Below are positions 8,293-16,388 of a DNA stretch of 64,000 bases, piece by piece; the stretch's first letter is position 1; every line of letters begins with the position of its first letter. The stretch is taken from assembly GCF_900104895.1 (NCBI RefSeq), contig NZ_LT629742.1:1054001-1118000 (forward strand), written 5' to 3'. The stretch comes from Microterricola viridarii. Its GTDB lineage: Bacteria; Actinomycetota; Actinomycetes; Actinomycetales; Microbacteriaceae. Made by a program: the position numbers and the translations under genes. The notes below the pieces were generated by a model. The model searched no databases, was not told the origin of the DNA, and saw only the letters and a program-made list of their open reading frames with translations.

Positions 8293-9119
8293 TGAACGAC
8301 AAGCGCATCTGGACCATCGGGGCGGCCCTGCTGGGCGTCGTGCTCCTGCTCGGAGGCTACTTCCTCGGCGTCGCGCCGCAATTGGCAGCGGCCAAGGACG
8401 CCGATGACGAACGCGTCGCGGTCGAGGCGCAGAATGCCGGGCTCGCCGCGGAGCTCGCGGTGCTGAAGAAGGACTTCGAGAGCATCGACACCTTCAAGAA
8501 GCAGCTCGCCGAGGTGCGCGTCGCCGTGCCGGACAATGCCGGCTTCTCGGGATTCGTTGCACAGATCGATGCCATGGCCGTGGCCGCCGGCGTCCAAGTA
8601 AGTTCACTGACCGTCGCCGACGCACGCCCATACGCAGGCCCAATGAACAGTGCCGCGCTGATGCTGCCACCGGGTGCGGTGAAGGAGGTCGTCGATTTGC
8701 AGGCCAAGGCCGCCCAGACTGGTGACGCGGCAGACGCCGACGCTGCGGCCGCACTCGACAAGTCGCTGCTCCGACCGATTCTGGCACCCGTCGAAAGCTC
8801 CCTCGTCACACCCGCGAACTTCGTTGCGATCCCCGTCACGATCGAGACCAAGGGCGAATACCAGAAGCTGCTCGACTTCACCTCCGCCGTTCAGAACGGG
8901 TCCCGGCTCACGCTGGTCTACGGACTCGGCTTGGCTCCGGTGGAGGTGGAGGAAGGGGCCGCCGGGGAGGACGCGGCCGCCGCGGTCGTCGCGCCATACA
9001 CAGCCTCAATCAGCGGCTTCATCTACGTGCTGCTGAAGGCGTCCGACGTCCCGGTCGACCTGGCCGCGCAGAAGGCTGCGGCCGATGCGGCCGCCGCGGA
9101 GGCGGCCGCATCGGAGTAG
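8292..9119 (+). CDS. pilO: Type IV pilus inner-membrane protein PilO-like
   Basis: This 275-residue protein has one N-terminal membrane span (about 8-27), then a helical region (KDADDERVAVEAQNAGLAAEL) and a globular extracytoplasmic domain, the PilO layout. An insertion around residues 130-165 (KEVVDLQAKAAQTGDAADAD) is longer than in Gram-negative PilO. The C-terminus is a run of Ala/Glu. There is no PilP or secretin gene after it, consistent with a single-membrane cell. A strong hairpin follows 14 bases downstream, so this is probably the last gene of the pilus operon. Confidence 0.82.
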   Translation: MNDKRIWTIGAALLGVVLLLGGYFLGVAPQLAAAKDADDERVAVEAQNAGLAAELAVLKKDFESIDTFKKQLAEVRVAVPDNAGFSGFVAQIDAMAVAAGVQVSSLTVADARPYAGPMNSAALMLPPGAVKEVVDLQAKAAQTGDAADADAAAALDKSLLRPILAPVESSLVTPANFVAIPVTIETKGEYQKLLDFTSAVQNGSRLTLVYGLGLAPVEVEEGAAGEDAAAAVVAPYTASISGFIYVLLKASDVPVDLAAQKAAADAAAAEAAASE

Positions 9120-9133
9120 CGGCGCGACTCGAT

Positions 9134-9169
9134 CAGATGGCCCCGAGACCCGCGTCTCGGGGCCATCTG
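9134..9169 (+). terminator. Strong stem-loop terminator of the pilus operon
   Basis: A perfect 16-bp stem (CAGATGGCCCCGAGAC paired with its complement) and a CCGC loop lie 14 bases after the pilO stop, followed by CGTTTCT. The T-run is weak, as is common in high-GC actinobacteria, but stem length and position make a terminator the best reading. Confidence 0.75.
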
Positions 9170-9193
9170 CGTTTCTGCCGGCCTGCCGTCGTC

Positions 9194-9379
9194 GCGCGGT
9201 TGGCTTCGGTCGCTGGCGCTCCCTCGAGCCAACGTGCAGATGCGCGCCTGCACGGGCGCCCGCCTCTCCCCACGTCAGCTGGAGGGGGCCGCGCCGCGGC
9301 ACGTCGGCTGGAGGGGCAGCACTTCTCCGCACGTCGGCTGGAGGGGGCCGCGCCGCGACGAAGGAGCAGCGCAGCCCCC
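9194..9379. repeat. Composite direct repeat, left copy
   Basis: It starts with a 49-base segment (9194-9242) that recurs exactly at 9537-9585 and has its own ends TTGGCT/AGCCAA inverted. It ends with a 50-base segment (9330-9379) that recurs at 9615-9664. Between them the 17-base head CACGTCRGCTGGAGGGG of the second segment is repeated at 9271 and 9300, so this copy carries three heads and the right copy one. Confidence 0.8.
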
Positions 9380-9424
9380 GAAGCCCGGGAGCCCGCGTGA
9401 GCGTCTCGCCCCCGCCCACCCCGC

Positions 9425-9525
9425 TGGTCGAGTAGCGAGGAACGAGCGTATCGAGACCCCGCACGAGAGACGGTCTCCCGCCGGAAACCGGGTCTCGATA
9501 CGGCCCTAGCGGGCCTACTCGACCA
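9425..9525. repeat. Long interrupted palindrome (REP/BIME-like)
   Basis: The left arm 9425-9459 and right arm 9491-9525 are inverted copies. Their outer 11 bases (TGGTCGAGTAG) and inner 11 bases (TATCGAGACCC) pair perfectly, while the middle parts of the arms differ (CGAGGAACGAGCG on the left). The arms flank a 31-base loop. Elements of this look (GGTCGAGTAGCGAGGAACGA) are, from memory, frequent between genes in Microbacteriaceae genomes; the copy number in this genome cannot be judged from one window. Confidence 0.7.
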
Positions 9526-9536
9526 ACGGAAGAGCG

Positions 9537-9664
9537 GCGCGGTTGGCTTCGGTCGCTGGCGCTCCCTCGAGCCAACGTGCAGATGCACGTCTGCCCGGGC
9601 GCCCCGCCTCTCAGCACGTCGGCTGGAGGGGGCCGCGCCGCGACGAAGGAGCAGCGCAGCCCCC
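9537..9664. repeat. Composite direct repeat, right copy
   Basis: It carries the 49-base segment (9537-9585) and the 50-base segment (9615-9664) of the left copy in the same order and orientation, separated by 29 bases. With the left copy it brackets the palindrome at 9425-9525. Confidence 0.8.
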
Positions 9665-9886
9665 GCAGCCCCGGAGCCAACCCGACACGGCCGCGCCGTG
9701 GGCTCCGGTCGCGCGCTCCATCACACCGGCGGGGTCGCGGCGCCCGCGGCGGAGTGTCGCGCGCATTCGCCCAGCTCAGGCGGCGATTTTGTCGGGCGGC
9801 GCCCGCGAGGCTCGCTGCAGAGCGAGGCGCTGATTGCTACAGTTACGGCTGAACTGGGCGCCATCGTGCGCGGGAGGAGAGTCAGC

Positions 9887-10960
9887 ATGAGCGACACCAC
9901 GCCGGAGCACGAGAACCACGAGGGCACCGAACCGACGGCCGCCGAACCGACTCTGATCGAGCCGATGAGCGGCGATACCACCGAGATCCCCGAGGACGCG
10001 CTGCCCGCGTTCTTCGCGGAGCCCGCCGCTCCAACTGACGCCACTCCAGCCCCCGCCGCACCCGAGGCCCCCGCCGCGCCTGAGTACATTCCGGCCCCGC
10101 CCGCGGCCTCCGCCGCGGCGGCAGCGGCCGCCGAAACCGCCGCCCCGGTAGCCCCGCCAGCGGCAGCCGCTCCGCAGCCCTACTTCCCCGAGGCCCCGAT
10201 CGCGCTCGCGCCCCCGGCCACGGAGGTCGACTACGCCGAGGCGCAGCCGACCGCGGTCGACAACGTGCCAGAGGCAGGCATCGCCGCCGGCGCCGCAACG
10301 GTCGCCACCGCAGCGACCGTCGAGGCCCCGGCAGCCACCGGCGTCTACTACGACCCCAACGCCGGCGCCCCGATCGGCCAGTACGCGGCCGCCGGGCAGC
10401 CGATCTTCGTCCAGGCGCCGATCCCGCCCTCGCCCAAGGGCAACCGCGGCGCCGGCATCCTGATCGGTCTCCTCGCCACCCTCGCCTTCGCGATCCTCTA
10501 CGCGGGCAGCACCTTCCTGATCAGCCTGAGCCAGAACCCCAGCGTCGAGAAGGCCGGCGAGAGCTTCGCCCTATTCGTCAGCGCCCCGGTCTTCTACATC
10601 CCCGTGCTCTTCTTCTTCGGTGCCTTCGCGCTGCTCGCGGCCATCGTCAACCGCGGCGGCTGGTGGGCCTATGTGCTCGGCGGCTTCGCCGTCGCCGTCA
10701 TCGTCTACTTCTCCTTCATCGGTGGCTCGCTGCTGACCGTGCGCGCCTGGGAGCTGACCCCCGGCCAGGCCGGCCAGTTCATCGCCGGCCAGTGGCTGAA
10801 CCCCGTCGCCATCGTCGCCGCCATCGCCGCCCGCGAGGTGCCGATCTGGTTCGGCGCATGGATCGCCGCGCGCGGCCGCAAGGTCACCGCACGCAACCTC
10901 GCCGTCCGCCAGGAGTACGACCGCGTTCTGGCAGAGGGCCCCACCCTCACCCGCCAGTAG
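9887..10960 (+). CDS. Pro/Ala-rich membrane protein of unknown function
   Basis: This is a 357-residue protein I do not recognise by family. The ATG at 9887 is chosen because GGAGGAG lies just upstream; the longer open frame to 9698 runs through repeats. Residues 1-180 are an acidic, Pro/Ala-rich, probably disordered cytoplasmic region with a YYDPNAGAPIGQY patch. The remainder holds about four membrane segments (AGILIGLLATLAFAILYAG; FYIPVLFFFGAFALLAAIV; YVLGGFAVAVIVYFSFIGG; a weaker one near LNPVAIVAAIA). It ends with a basic helix. It is followed 30 bases later by another membrane protein in the same direction, so the two may form a unit. Confidence 0.75.
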   Translation: MSDTTPEHENHEGTEPTAAEPTLIEPMSGDTTEIPEDALPAFFAEPAAPTDATPAPAAPEAPAAPEYIPAPPAASAAAAAAAETAAPVAPPAAAAPQPYFPEAPIALAPPATEVDYAEAQPTAVDNVPEAGIAAGAATVATAATVEAPAATGVYYDPNAGAPIGQYAAAGQPIFVQAPIPPSPKGNRGAGILIGLLATLAFAILYAGSTFLISLSQNPSVEKAGESFALFVSAPVFYIPVLFFFGAFALLAAIVNRGGWWAYVLGGFAVAVIVYFSFIGGSLLTVRAWELTPGQAGQFIAGQWLNPVAIVAAIAAREVPIWFGAWIAARGRKVTARNLAVRQEYDRVLAEGPTLTRQ

Positions 10961-10990
10961 TTCCAGAGCTGCCCGATTGAGGAGCCAGCC

Positions 10991-11542
10991 ATGATCCCAC
11001 TCGAGGTGCAGGAGTACCGCCGCTACGCCTTCTTCCTGGCGTTCTTCGCGCTCGGGCTCTACGTGGCGCTGGTCGTGGCCAGCTTCGGCATGCTGAGCCT
11101 GTTCCTCAACATCGAGGTGATTGCAGAGACGGATGCCGGCCCGCTGGTCGGCCCGGTCATGGTCGGCGCGGCGACGATCGCCCTGCTGCTCGTGCTCTGG
11201 GCGGGCGTCGGCCGGGCCGGCGCGGCGATGCACACCGTTCCGGTCAGCCTCGTGGTGCTCGCCGCCGCGCTCTGCTACCTCGTCTACGGCTTCGCCGGCG
11301 GCCTCGTCTACGGGCTGAACAGCATGAACGCGACCACCCCAGATACCCCGGCCGCGCCGGGCAGCGCGGCCAGTGAGCCGGTGACCGGATTCGTCTTCCT
11401 CGGCGAGCAACTGACGAGTCCCTTCGCCGCAGCGGTGGCGCTCTGGGCCGGGGTTGTCGCCCTGCTCTACTTTGTTCTGCTGATCTGGCGCGCCAACGGC
11501 GGACAGCGCCCGCGCTGGCCCTGGGAGAAGCACCCCCAATAG
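10991..11542 (+). CDS. Four-span membrane protein of unknown function
   Basis: The 183-residue protein has four hydrophobic segments (about 12-38, 52-75, 82-108 and 142-165) and a short basic C-terminus (RWPWEKHPQ). It looks like the small actinobacterial DUF6121-type membrane family, but that label is from memory and uncertain. GAGGAG precedes the ATG at a suitable distance. No catalytic motif is visible. It lies 30 bases after the Pro/Ala-rich membrane protein, suggesting co-transcription. Confidence 0.75.
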   Translation: MIPLEVQEYRRYAFFLAFFALGLYVALVVASFGMLSLFLNIEVIAETDAGPLVGPVMVGAATIALLLVLWAGVGRAGAAMHTVPVSLVVLAAALCYLVYGFAGGLVYGLNSMNATTPDTPAAPGSAASEPVTGFVFLGEQLTSPFAAAVALWAGVVALLYFVLLIWRANGGQRPRWPWEKHPQ

Positions 11543-11590
11543 TCGCGTGCCCTACTCGCGGAGACCCCGGCAACGGGGTACCGTTCAGCT

Positions 11591-12325
11591 ATGGAGGGCT
11601 CGATCGAAGCGCGCGTCAGCCACGAGGTTGATCTCTGGCTGCGCTGGGTGCCCAAGTGGCAACCCGGAACCCACCGCGCGCGCCTGCGCCTCTGCCGCAG
11701 CTGCTTCGGCTCGCCCATCATCGTTGCAGCGGGCCTGGCCAACGATGTTCCGCACGCCGTTCAGCACAGCATGTCGATGCGCATGAAGCTCATCATCGAC
11801 GCCGCCGTCGACGACTACACCGACCGCAACCTGCCGCTGCTGCAGCGCGAGCTCGACCTCACCGAGCAGCGCCGCCGCGCACAGCACTACAGACCGGAGG
11901 CCGGGCTCGCGCCAGAGGCCGCCGGCCTAGACCTCGACCCGGAGCCCGAGGACGGCCAGCCGTTCCTCTTCACCCTCGGCGAGCTCGCGGCGAGTCCGCC
12001 CCCGGAAGCCGCGGCCGACGCCGCGCACGCTCACGATCAGAACACCCTCGACTTCACGATCAACGAGCCGGTTCCCACCACCTCCGCCCGGCACAGCGCG
12101 CCGGAGCCTCCGCCGCTCTCCGAGGAGGAGAAGCAAGCGATTCGCGCCGAGGTGAGGCTCGCCGACGAGTTCGCCGGGCAGGTCGGGCGGCGTGTCTGCG
12201 CCGAGCTCGTGCTGCACCGCCAGCGCATCGCGGACGGCATCGCGCAGTACATCGAGCCTCAGGTCGTCGCGCTCTTGGCCGACCTGGAGCGCGAACTCGA
12301 CTCGCCGACCTGGCCGACTTCCTGA
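11591..12325 (+). CDS. Conserved-looking hypothetical protein, 244 residues
   Basis: I do not recognise the family. Residues 1-105 look structured and charged (EVDLWLRWVPKWQPGTHRAR, then RMKLIIDAAVDDYTDRNLP and a basic helix). Residues 105-180 are an acidic, Pro/Ala-rich linker. Residues 180-244 form a predicted helical tail (EEEKQAIRAEVRLADEFAG; AELVLHRQRIADGIAQYIE). There are two cysteines in LCRSCFG. No signal peptide or membrane span is seen. TACCGT lies six bases before the ATG, a leaderless-type -10. Codon use is like the neighbours, supporting a real gene. Confidence 0.7.
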   Translation: MEGSIEARVSHEVDLWLRWVPKWQPGTHRARLRLCRSCFGSPIIVAAGLANDVPHAVQHSMSMRMKLIIDAAVDDYTDRNLPLLQRELDLTEQRRRAQHYRPEAGLAPEAAGLDLDPEPEDGQPFLFTLGELAASPPPEAAADAAHAHDQNTLDFTINEPVPTTSARHSAPEPPPLSEEEKQAIRAEVRLADEFAGQVGRRVCAELVLHRQRIADGIAQYIEPQVVALLADLERELDSPTWPTS

Positions 12326-12435
12326 GCGTCCAACGGCCGACAGTGCTGTTTGATAGAGGGAAGTCGGGAGAGGGCTCGGGGCCCGGGAGCCTCCGCGACA
12401 GGGCAGGGACCGACCAGAGCAAGCGTGAGGGAACG

Positions 12436-12840
12436 ATGACTGCAGCACGGCCGGCGACGCCATTGGAGCGGGCGATCGCTCGAGCCCAGCAGGGGAGCGT
12501 CAGCCCCGCGACCCTGCTGTGGACGCTCAGCGCCAGCGAGATCATCCTCCTGGGCACCACCGCGCCGTCAGCGGGCGCCCTCCCCGCCGCACCCTTCCTG
12601 CTGGAGGACGGCACGAAGACGCTGCTCGCCCTGTTCACCCACGAGGAGAGGGCGCTGCCCTTCCGTGAGGCTCACCCGGCCGCGGCTCCCGTGCTCGGCA
12701 TGACCGTGCTCACGCGCCTGCCAGAAGGACTCGGGATCATCGTGAACCCGGGCTCGCGACTTGGCTGCGAGATCCCGGCGGCCAGCATCAGCGAGTTCGT
12801 CGGAGAGCTGATGGGCACTGTCATCGACGAGTCCTCGTGA
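12436..12840 (+). CDS. SseB family protein
   Basis: This 134-residue protein matches the layout of the SseB N-terminal domain family: an N-terminal helix (TPLERAIARAQQG), strands ending in FLLEDGTKTLLALFTHEERA, a middle part and the GLGIIVNPGSRLGCEIPAASI motif typical of the domain. The family is widespread in actinobacteria; its biochemical role is unknown. The start ATG 12436 has GAGGGA upstream; the long frame reaching back to 11656 is a shadow of the previous gene. Downstream begins the leader of the str operon. Confidence 0.75.
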   Translation: MTAARPATPLERAIARAQQGSVSPATLLWTLSASEIILLGTTAPSAGALPAAPFLLEDGTKTLLALFTHEERALPFREAHPAAAPVLGMTVLTRLPEGLGIIVNPGSRLGCEIPAASISEFVGELMGTVIDESS

Positions 12841-13226
12841 CTCGCGCGGGCGGCGTGTTATTCCGAGAATCGGGGGCCGTGCTCGCCCCGGCCCCAGCGG
12901 CGGCCCCAGACCCCCTGATTGCCAGTCATTGCACAGCCCCGCTGGTTTGACCGCAGCGACACACAAAGGTAATATTTCGTGGGTGTGCGTATCGTCGTGC
13001 GCGCGGATTGTGCCCGAAAGGCACGGCCCTCGCGTCTGATGCACACACATGGGAACCCTGATTCGGGTTACCCCCACGGCATATCCACCATCCAAAAGCA
13101 GAGCTACTCAGCGCTGCCGGTGGGTCCAGATGAACTCGAACGAAACTCTCAGGCGCAAGTCAGGGGCATCCGTTCGAATGCTAATCACCAGGCTGTCACC
13201 GTGCAGCACAAATAAGGAGCTCAGTA
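12841..13226 (+). other. Gene-free leader region of the str operon
   Basis: It holds the promoter listed at 12947-12975 and a leader of about 245 bases. Within the leader is a small inverted pairing (AACCC/GGGTT around 13054-13069) and the rpsL ribosome-binding site AAGGAG at 13214-13219. A GC-rich pairing near 12870-12895 may end transcription of the SseB gene. No protein-coding stretch is supported. Confidence 0.6.
12947..12975 (+). promoter_or_regulatory. Str operon promoter
   Basis: TTGACC (12947-12952), a 17-base spacer and TAATAT (12970-12975) form a near-consensus sigma-A type promoter, the best-looking in the window. It implies an rpsL leader of about 245 bases. Confidence 0.8.
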
Positions 13227-13601
13227 GTGCCAACGATTCAGCAGTTGGTCCGCAAGGGACGCACGCCGAAGGTCACCAAGACCAAGGCCCCCGCCCTGAA
13301 GGCCAACCCCCAGCAGCGTGGTGTTTGCACCCGCGTCTACACCACCACCCCGAAGAAGCCGAACTCGGCCCTTCGCAAGGTTGCCCGTGTCAAGCTCTCC
13401 AACGGCACCGAGGTCACCGCCTACATCCCCGGTGAGGGCCACAACCTCCAGGAGCACTCGATGGTGCTCGTTCGCGGTGGTCGTGTGAAGGACCTCCCCG
13501 GTGTGCGCTACAAGATTGTTCGCGGCGCGCTCGACACTCAGGCAGTTAAGAATCGTAAGCAGGCTCGCAGCCGCTACGGAGCGAAGATGGACAAGAAGTA
13601 A
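13227..13601 (+). CDS. rpsL: 30S ribosomal protein S12
   Basis: This decoding-centre protein monitors codon-anticodon pairing in the small subunit. At 124 residues it is full length, with the universal [10 protein letters not shown] and [16 protein letters not shown] segments. Lys43 and Lys88, the positions where streptomycin-resistance changes arise in the family, are wild type. The start is GTG at 13227 with AAGGAG eight bases upstream. It is the first gene of the str operon; its stop overlaps the rpsG start by one base (TAATG). Confidence 0.99.
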   Translation: MPTIQQLVRKGRTPKVTKTKAPALKANPQQRGVCTRVYTTTPKKPNSALRKVARVKLSNGTEVTAYIPGEGHNLQEHSMVLVRGGRVKDLPGVRYKIVRGALDTQAVKNRKQARSRYGAKMDKK

Positions 13602-14071
13602 TGCCTCGTAAAGGACCAGCACCCAAGCGCCCCGTCGTAGCCGACCCGGTATACGGCGCCCCGATCGTCAGCCAGCTCGTCAACAAGATCCTTCTTGATG
13701 GCAAGAAGGGCCTCGCTGAGCGCATCGTTTACGACGCACTCGAAGGCGTTGCAGCGAAGAACGGCCAGGACGCCGTTGTCACGCTCAAGAAGGCACTCGA
13801 CAACGTTCGCCCGACCCTCGAGGTCCGGTCGCGTCGCGTCGGTGGCTCCACCTACCAGGTCCCGGTCGAGGTCAAGCCTCACCGCGCCAACACCCTGGCT
13901 CTCCGCTGGCTCACCAGCTACGCCAAGGCTCGTCGCGAGAAGACCATGACCGAGCGCCTCACCAACGAGATTCTCGATGCGAGCAACGGCCTCGGCGCCG
14001 CTGTCAAGCGTCGTGAAGACACGCACAAGATGGCCGAGTCGAACAAGGCCTTCGCACACTACCGCTGGTAG
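13601..14071 (+). CDS. rpsG: 30S ribosomal protein S7
   Basis: S7 is a primary 16S rRNA binder that organises the head of the small subunit near the E site. The product is 156 residues, typical bacterial length, with the conserved [10 protein letters not shown] start, [15 protein letters not shown] loop and C-terminal [15 protein letters not shown] helix. It is translationally coupled to rpsL through the TAATG overlap. A perfect hairpin separates it from fusA. Confidence 0.99.
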   Translation: MPRKGPAPKRPVVADPVYGAPIVSQLVNKILLDGKKGLAERIVYDALEGVAAKNGQDAVVTLKKALDNVRPTLEVRSRRVGGSTYQVPVEVKPHRANTLALRWLTSYAKARREKTMTERLTNEILDASNGLGAAVKRREDTHKMAESNKAFAHYRW

Positions 14072-14082
14072 CAAGTGCCTTT

Positions 14083-14114
14083 CGGATGCCGCGGGCTCAC
14101 GCCCGCGGCATCCG
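14083..14114 (+). terminator. Hairpin between rpsG and fusA (attenuator candidate)
   Basis: A perfect 14-bp stem CGGATGCCGCGGGC with loop TCAC lies 11 bases after the rpsG stop. There is no T-run after it, so partial termination, pausing or an RNA-processing site are all possible. No new promoter is evident before fusA, so transcripts must read through it at least in part. Confidence 0.5.
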
Positions 14115-14161
14115 AGAGCCTCGTTCGACCCCATCAACCAACAAACTTTCGGAGGAATCCC

Positions 14162-16276
14162 GTGGCACAAGATGTGCTCACCGACCTGAGTAAGGTCCGC
14201 AACATCGGCATCATGGCTCACATTGATGCCGGTAAGACCACCACGACCGAGCGCATCCTGTTCTACACGGGCGTCAACCACAAGATCGGCGAGACCCACG
14301 ATGGTGGCGCGACGACCGACTGGATGGAGCAGGAGAAGGAACGTGGCATCACGATTACTTCCGCTGCGGTCACCTGCTTCTGGAACAAGAACCAGGTCAA
14401 CATCATTGACACCCCCGGCCACGTTGACTTCACCGTTGAGGTAGAGCGTTCGCTCCGCGTCCTCGACGGCGCCGTTGCTGTGTTCGACGGCAAGGAGGGC
14501 GTCGAGCCCCAGTCCGAGACCGTGTGGCGTCAGGCCGACAAGTACGTCGTCCCCCGCATCTGCTTCGTCAACAAGATGGACAAGCTGGGCGCAGACTTCT
14601 ACTACACCGTCAGCACCATCGTCAGCCGTCTCGGCGCTCGTCCGCTGGTTCTCCAGCTGCCGATCGGTGAAGAGTCCGGCTTCGAGGGCGTTGTCGACCT
14701 CGTCGAGATGCGTGCACTCACCTGGCGCGGCGACGCAAAGGGTGACGTCCAGATGGGCGCCAAGTACGCCATCGAGGAGATCCCCGCCGACCTCGTCGAG
14801 AAGGCCGCCGAGTACCGCACCGCGCTGCTCGAGGTTGTCGCCGAGACCGACGACGCTCTGATGGAGAAGTACTTCGGTGGCGAAGAGCTCACCGTCGCCG
14901 AGATCAAGGGCGCGATCCGCAAGCTCACGGTCAACAGCGAGATCTACCCGGTTCTCTGTGGCTCTGCCTTCAAGAACCGCGGCGTTCAGCCGATGCTCGA
15001 CGCCGTCATCGACTACCTCCCGTCGCCGCTCGACGTCCCGGCCATCGAGGCCCACGACGCCCGCGACGAGGAGAAGGTCGTCCTCCGTCACGCCGACGCC
15101 ACCGAGCCGTTCGCTGCTCTCGCGTTCAAGGTTGCTGTGCACCCGTTCTTCGGTCGCCTCACCTACATCCGCGTGTACTCCGGCCGCCTCGACAGCGGTG
15201 CCCAGGTCATCAACTCGACCAAGGGCAAGAAGGAGCGCATCGGCAAGATCTTCCAGATGCACGCCAACAAGGAAAACCCTGTTGACTCCGTCACCGCTGG
15301 AAACATCTACGCCGTCATCGGCCTCAAGGACACCACCACCGGTGACACCCTGTGTGACCCGGACAACCAGGTTGTTCTCGAGTCGATGACCTTCCCCGAG
15401 CCCGTCATTGAGGTTGCTATCGAGCCCAAGACCAAGGCTGACCAGGAGAAGCTCGGCACCGCGATCCAGAAGCTCGCCGAAGAAGACCCGACGTTCCGCA
15501 CCGAGCAGAACGCTGAGACCGGTCAGACGGTCATCAAGGGCATGGGCGAGCTCCACCTCGACATCCTCGTTGACCGCATGAAGCGCGAGTTCAACGTTGA
15601 GGCCAACGTTGGTAAGCCGCAGGTGGCGTACCGCGAGACCATCAAGAAGGCCGTCGAGAAGCACGACTACACCCACAAGAAGCAGACCGGTGGTTCGGGT
15701 CAGTTCGCTAAGATCCAGTTCGGCCTCGAGCCGATGGAGGTCACCTCCGACAAGATCTACGAGTTCGACAACAAGGTCACCGGTGGCCGTATCCCTCGCG
15801 AGTACATCCCCTCGGTGGACGCGGGCTTCCGGGATGCCATGCAGTACGGCATCCTCGCTGGGTACCCGTTGGTCGGCGTCAAGGCAATCCTGCTTGACGG
15901 CGCTGCCCACGACGTCGACTCTTCGGAGATGGCGTTCAAGATTGCCGGCTCGATGGGCTTCAAGGAAGCCGCTCGGAAGGCAAACCCGGTTCTGCTCGAG
16001 CCGCTCATGGCCGTCGAGGTCCGCACCCCTGAGGAATACATGGGTGATGTCATCGGCGACCTGAACTCGCGTCGCGGTCAGATCCAGTCCATGGAGGACG
16101 CAAGCGGTGTGAAGGTTATTCGCGCCAATGTTCCGCTCTCGGAAATGTTCGGTTACATCGGTGACCTGCGGTCGAAGACCTCTGGTCGCGCCGTGTACTC
16201 GATGACCTTCGAAAGCTACGCCGAGGTTCCCAAGGCTGTCGCCGACGAGATCGTGGCAAAGAACAAGGGCGAATAG
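14162..16276 (+). CDS. fusA: Elongation factor G
   Basis: EF-G is the GTPase that drives tRNA-mRNA translocation and ribosome recycling. The product is 704 residues. The start is GTG at 14162 ([20 protein letters not shown]), supported by GGAGG eight bases before it; the longer frame to 14075 runs through the hairpin. Visible G motifs are [14 protein letters not shown] and NKMDK; domains II-V follow in normal order, with the [10 protein letters not shown] and [11 protein letters not shown] segments of domains IV/V. It sits in the canonical str position. Confidence 0.99.
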   Translation: MAQDVLTDLSKVRNIGIMAHIDAGKTTTTERILFYTGVNHKIGETHDGGATTDWMEQEKERGITITSAAVTCFWNKNQVNIIDTPGHVDFTVEVERSLRVLDGAVAVFDGKEGVEPQSETVWRQADKYVVPRICFVNKMDKLGADFYYTVSTIVSRLGARPLVLQLPIGEESGFEGVVDLVEMRALTWRGDAKGDVQMGAKYAIEEIPADLVEKAAEYRTALLEVVAETDDALMEKYFGGEELTVAEIKGAIRKLTVNSEIYPVLCGSAFKNRGVQPMLDAVIDYLPSPLDVPAIEAHDARDEEKVVLRHADATEPFAALAFKVAVHPFFGRLTYIRVYSGRLDSGAQVINSTKGKKERIGKIFQMHANKENPVDSVTAGNIYAVIGLKDTTTGDTLCDPDNQVVLESMTFPEPVIEVAIEPKTKADQEKLGTAIQKLAEEDPTFRTEQNAETGQTVIKGMGELHLDILVDRMKREFNVEANVGKPQVAYRETIKKAVEKHDYTHKKQTGGSGQFAKIQFGLEPMEVTSDKIYEFDNKVTGGRIPREYIPSVDAGFRDAMQYGILAGYPLVGVKAILLDGAAHDVDSSEMAFKIAGSMGFKEAARKANPVLLEPLMAVEVRTPEEYMGDVIGDLNSRRGQIQSMEDASGVKVIRANVPLSEMFGYIGDLRSKTSGRAVYSMTFESYAEVPKAVADEIVAKNKGE

Positions 16277-16282
16277 CCCCTG

Positions 16283-16312
16283 TTAGTGCGAGCCATCCGG
16301 TTCGCGTAACAT
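16283..16312 (+). promoter_or_regulatory. Possible tuf-proximal promoter
   Basis: TTAGTG, an 18-base spacer and TAACAT lie just after fusA and 77 bases before tuf. The -35 is weak. A separate tuf promoter is common in bacteria because EF-Tu is needed in excess over EF-G; support here is moderate to low. Confidence 0.35.
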
Positions 16313-16334
16313 AACAAACAATCACCGTAGAGAA

Positions 16335-16356
16335 CCGGTCGCAATCCAGCGACCGG
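16335..16356 (+). other. Stem-loop in the tuf leader
   Basis: An 8-bp stem CCGGTCGC/GCGACCGG with loop AATCCA lies 33 bases before the tuf start. It could be a 5' stabiliser of tuf mRNA or a weak attenuator. Confidence 0.45.
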
Positions 16357-16388
16357 GGCTTCTACTCGAGTCCTGAGGAGGACCCACA

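Larger units (their letters stand above)
9170..9886. other. Gene-free, repeat-rich spacer between the pilus operon and the next gene
   Basis: No open frame here looks like a protein: the predicted ones on both strands are Arg/Pro/Gly-rich shadows of GC-rich repeats. The stretch holds two copies of a composite direct repeat and a long interrupted palindrome between them, listed separately. The last 60 bases before the gene at 9887 are less repetitive and include TACAGT at 9838-9843 as a possible -10 box, without a convincing -35. Confidence 0.7.

Noticed and set aside
9194-9664. Possible CRISPR array in the repeat island
   Set aside because: The repeats are too long and too few, spacers are not of regular length and no cas gene is present.
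9006-9680. Open frames on both strands in the repeat-rich spacer
   Set aside because: They are Arg/Pro/Gly-rich, contain the repeats as near-identical peptide blocks and have no start context or family resemblance.
11656-12840. 394-codon + strand open frame
   Set aside because: Its first two thirds overlap the 11591 gene out of frame and are Arg-rich; only the part from ATG 12436 is real (SseB family).
13574-15910. A 778-codon open frame on the - strand opposite rpsG and fusA
   Set aside because: It is the antisense shadow of strongly biased codons in fusA; the composition (Leu/Val/Asp-rich without domains) and lack of a binding site show it is not a gene. The same holds for the long - strand frames at 1668-2807, 3710-5377, 21623-22834 and 40502-42766.
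16277-16388. A glmS-like or EF-Tu-specific riboswitch in the tuf leader
   Set aside because: Only an 8-bp hairpin is visible; nothing resembles a known riboswitch.
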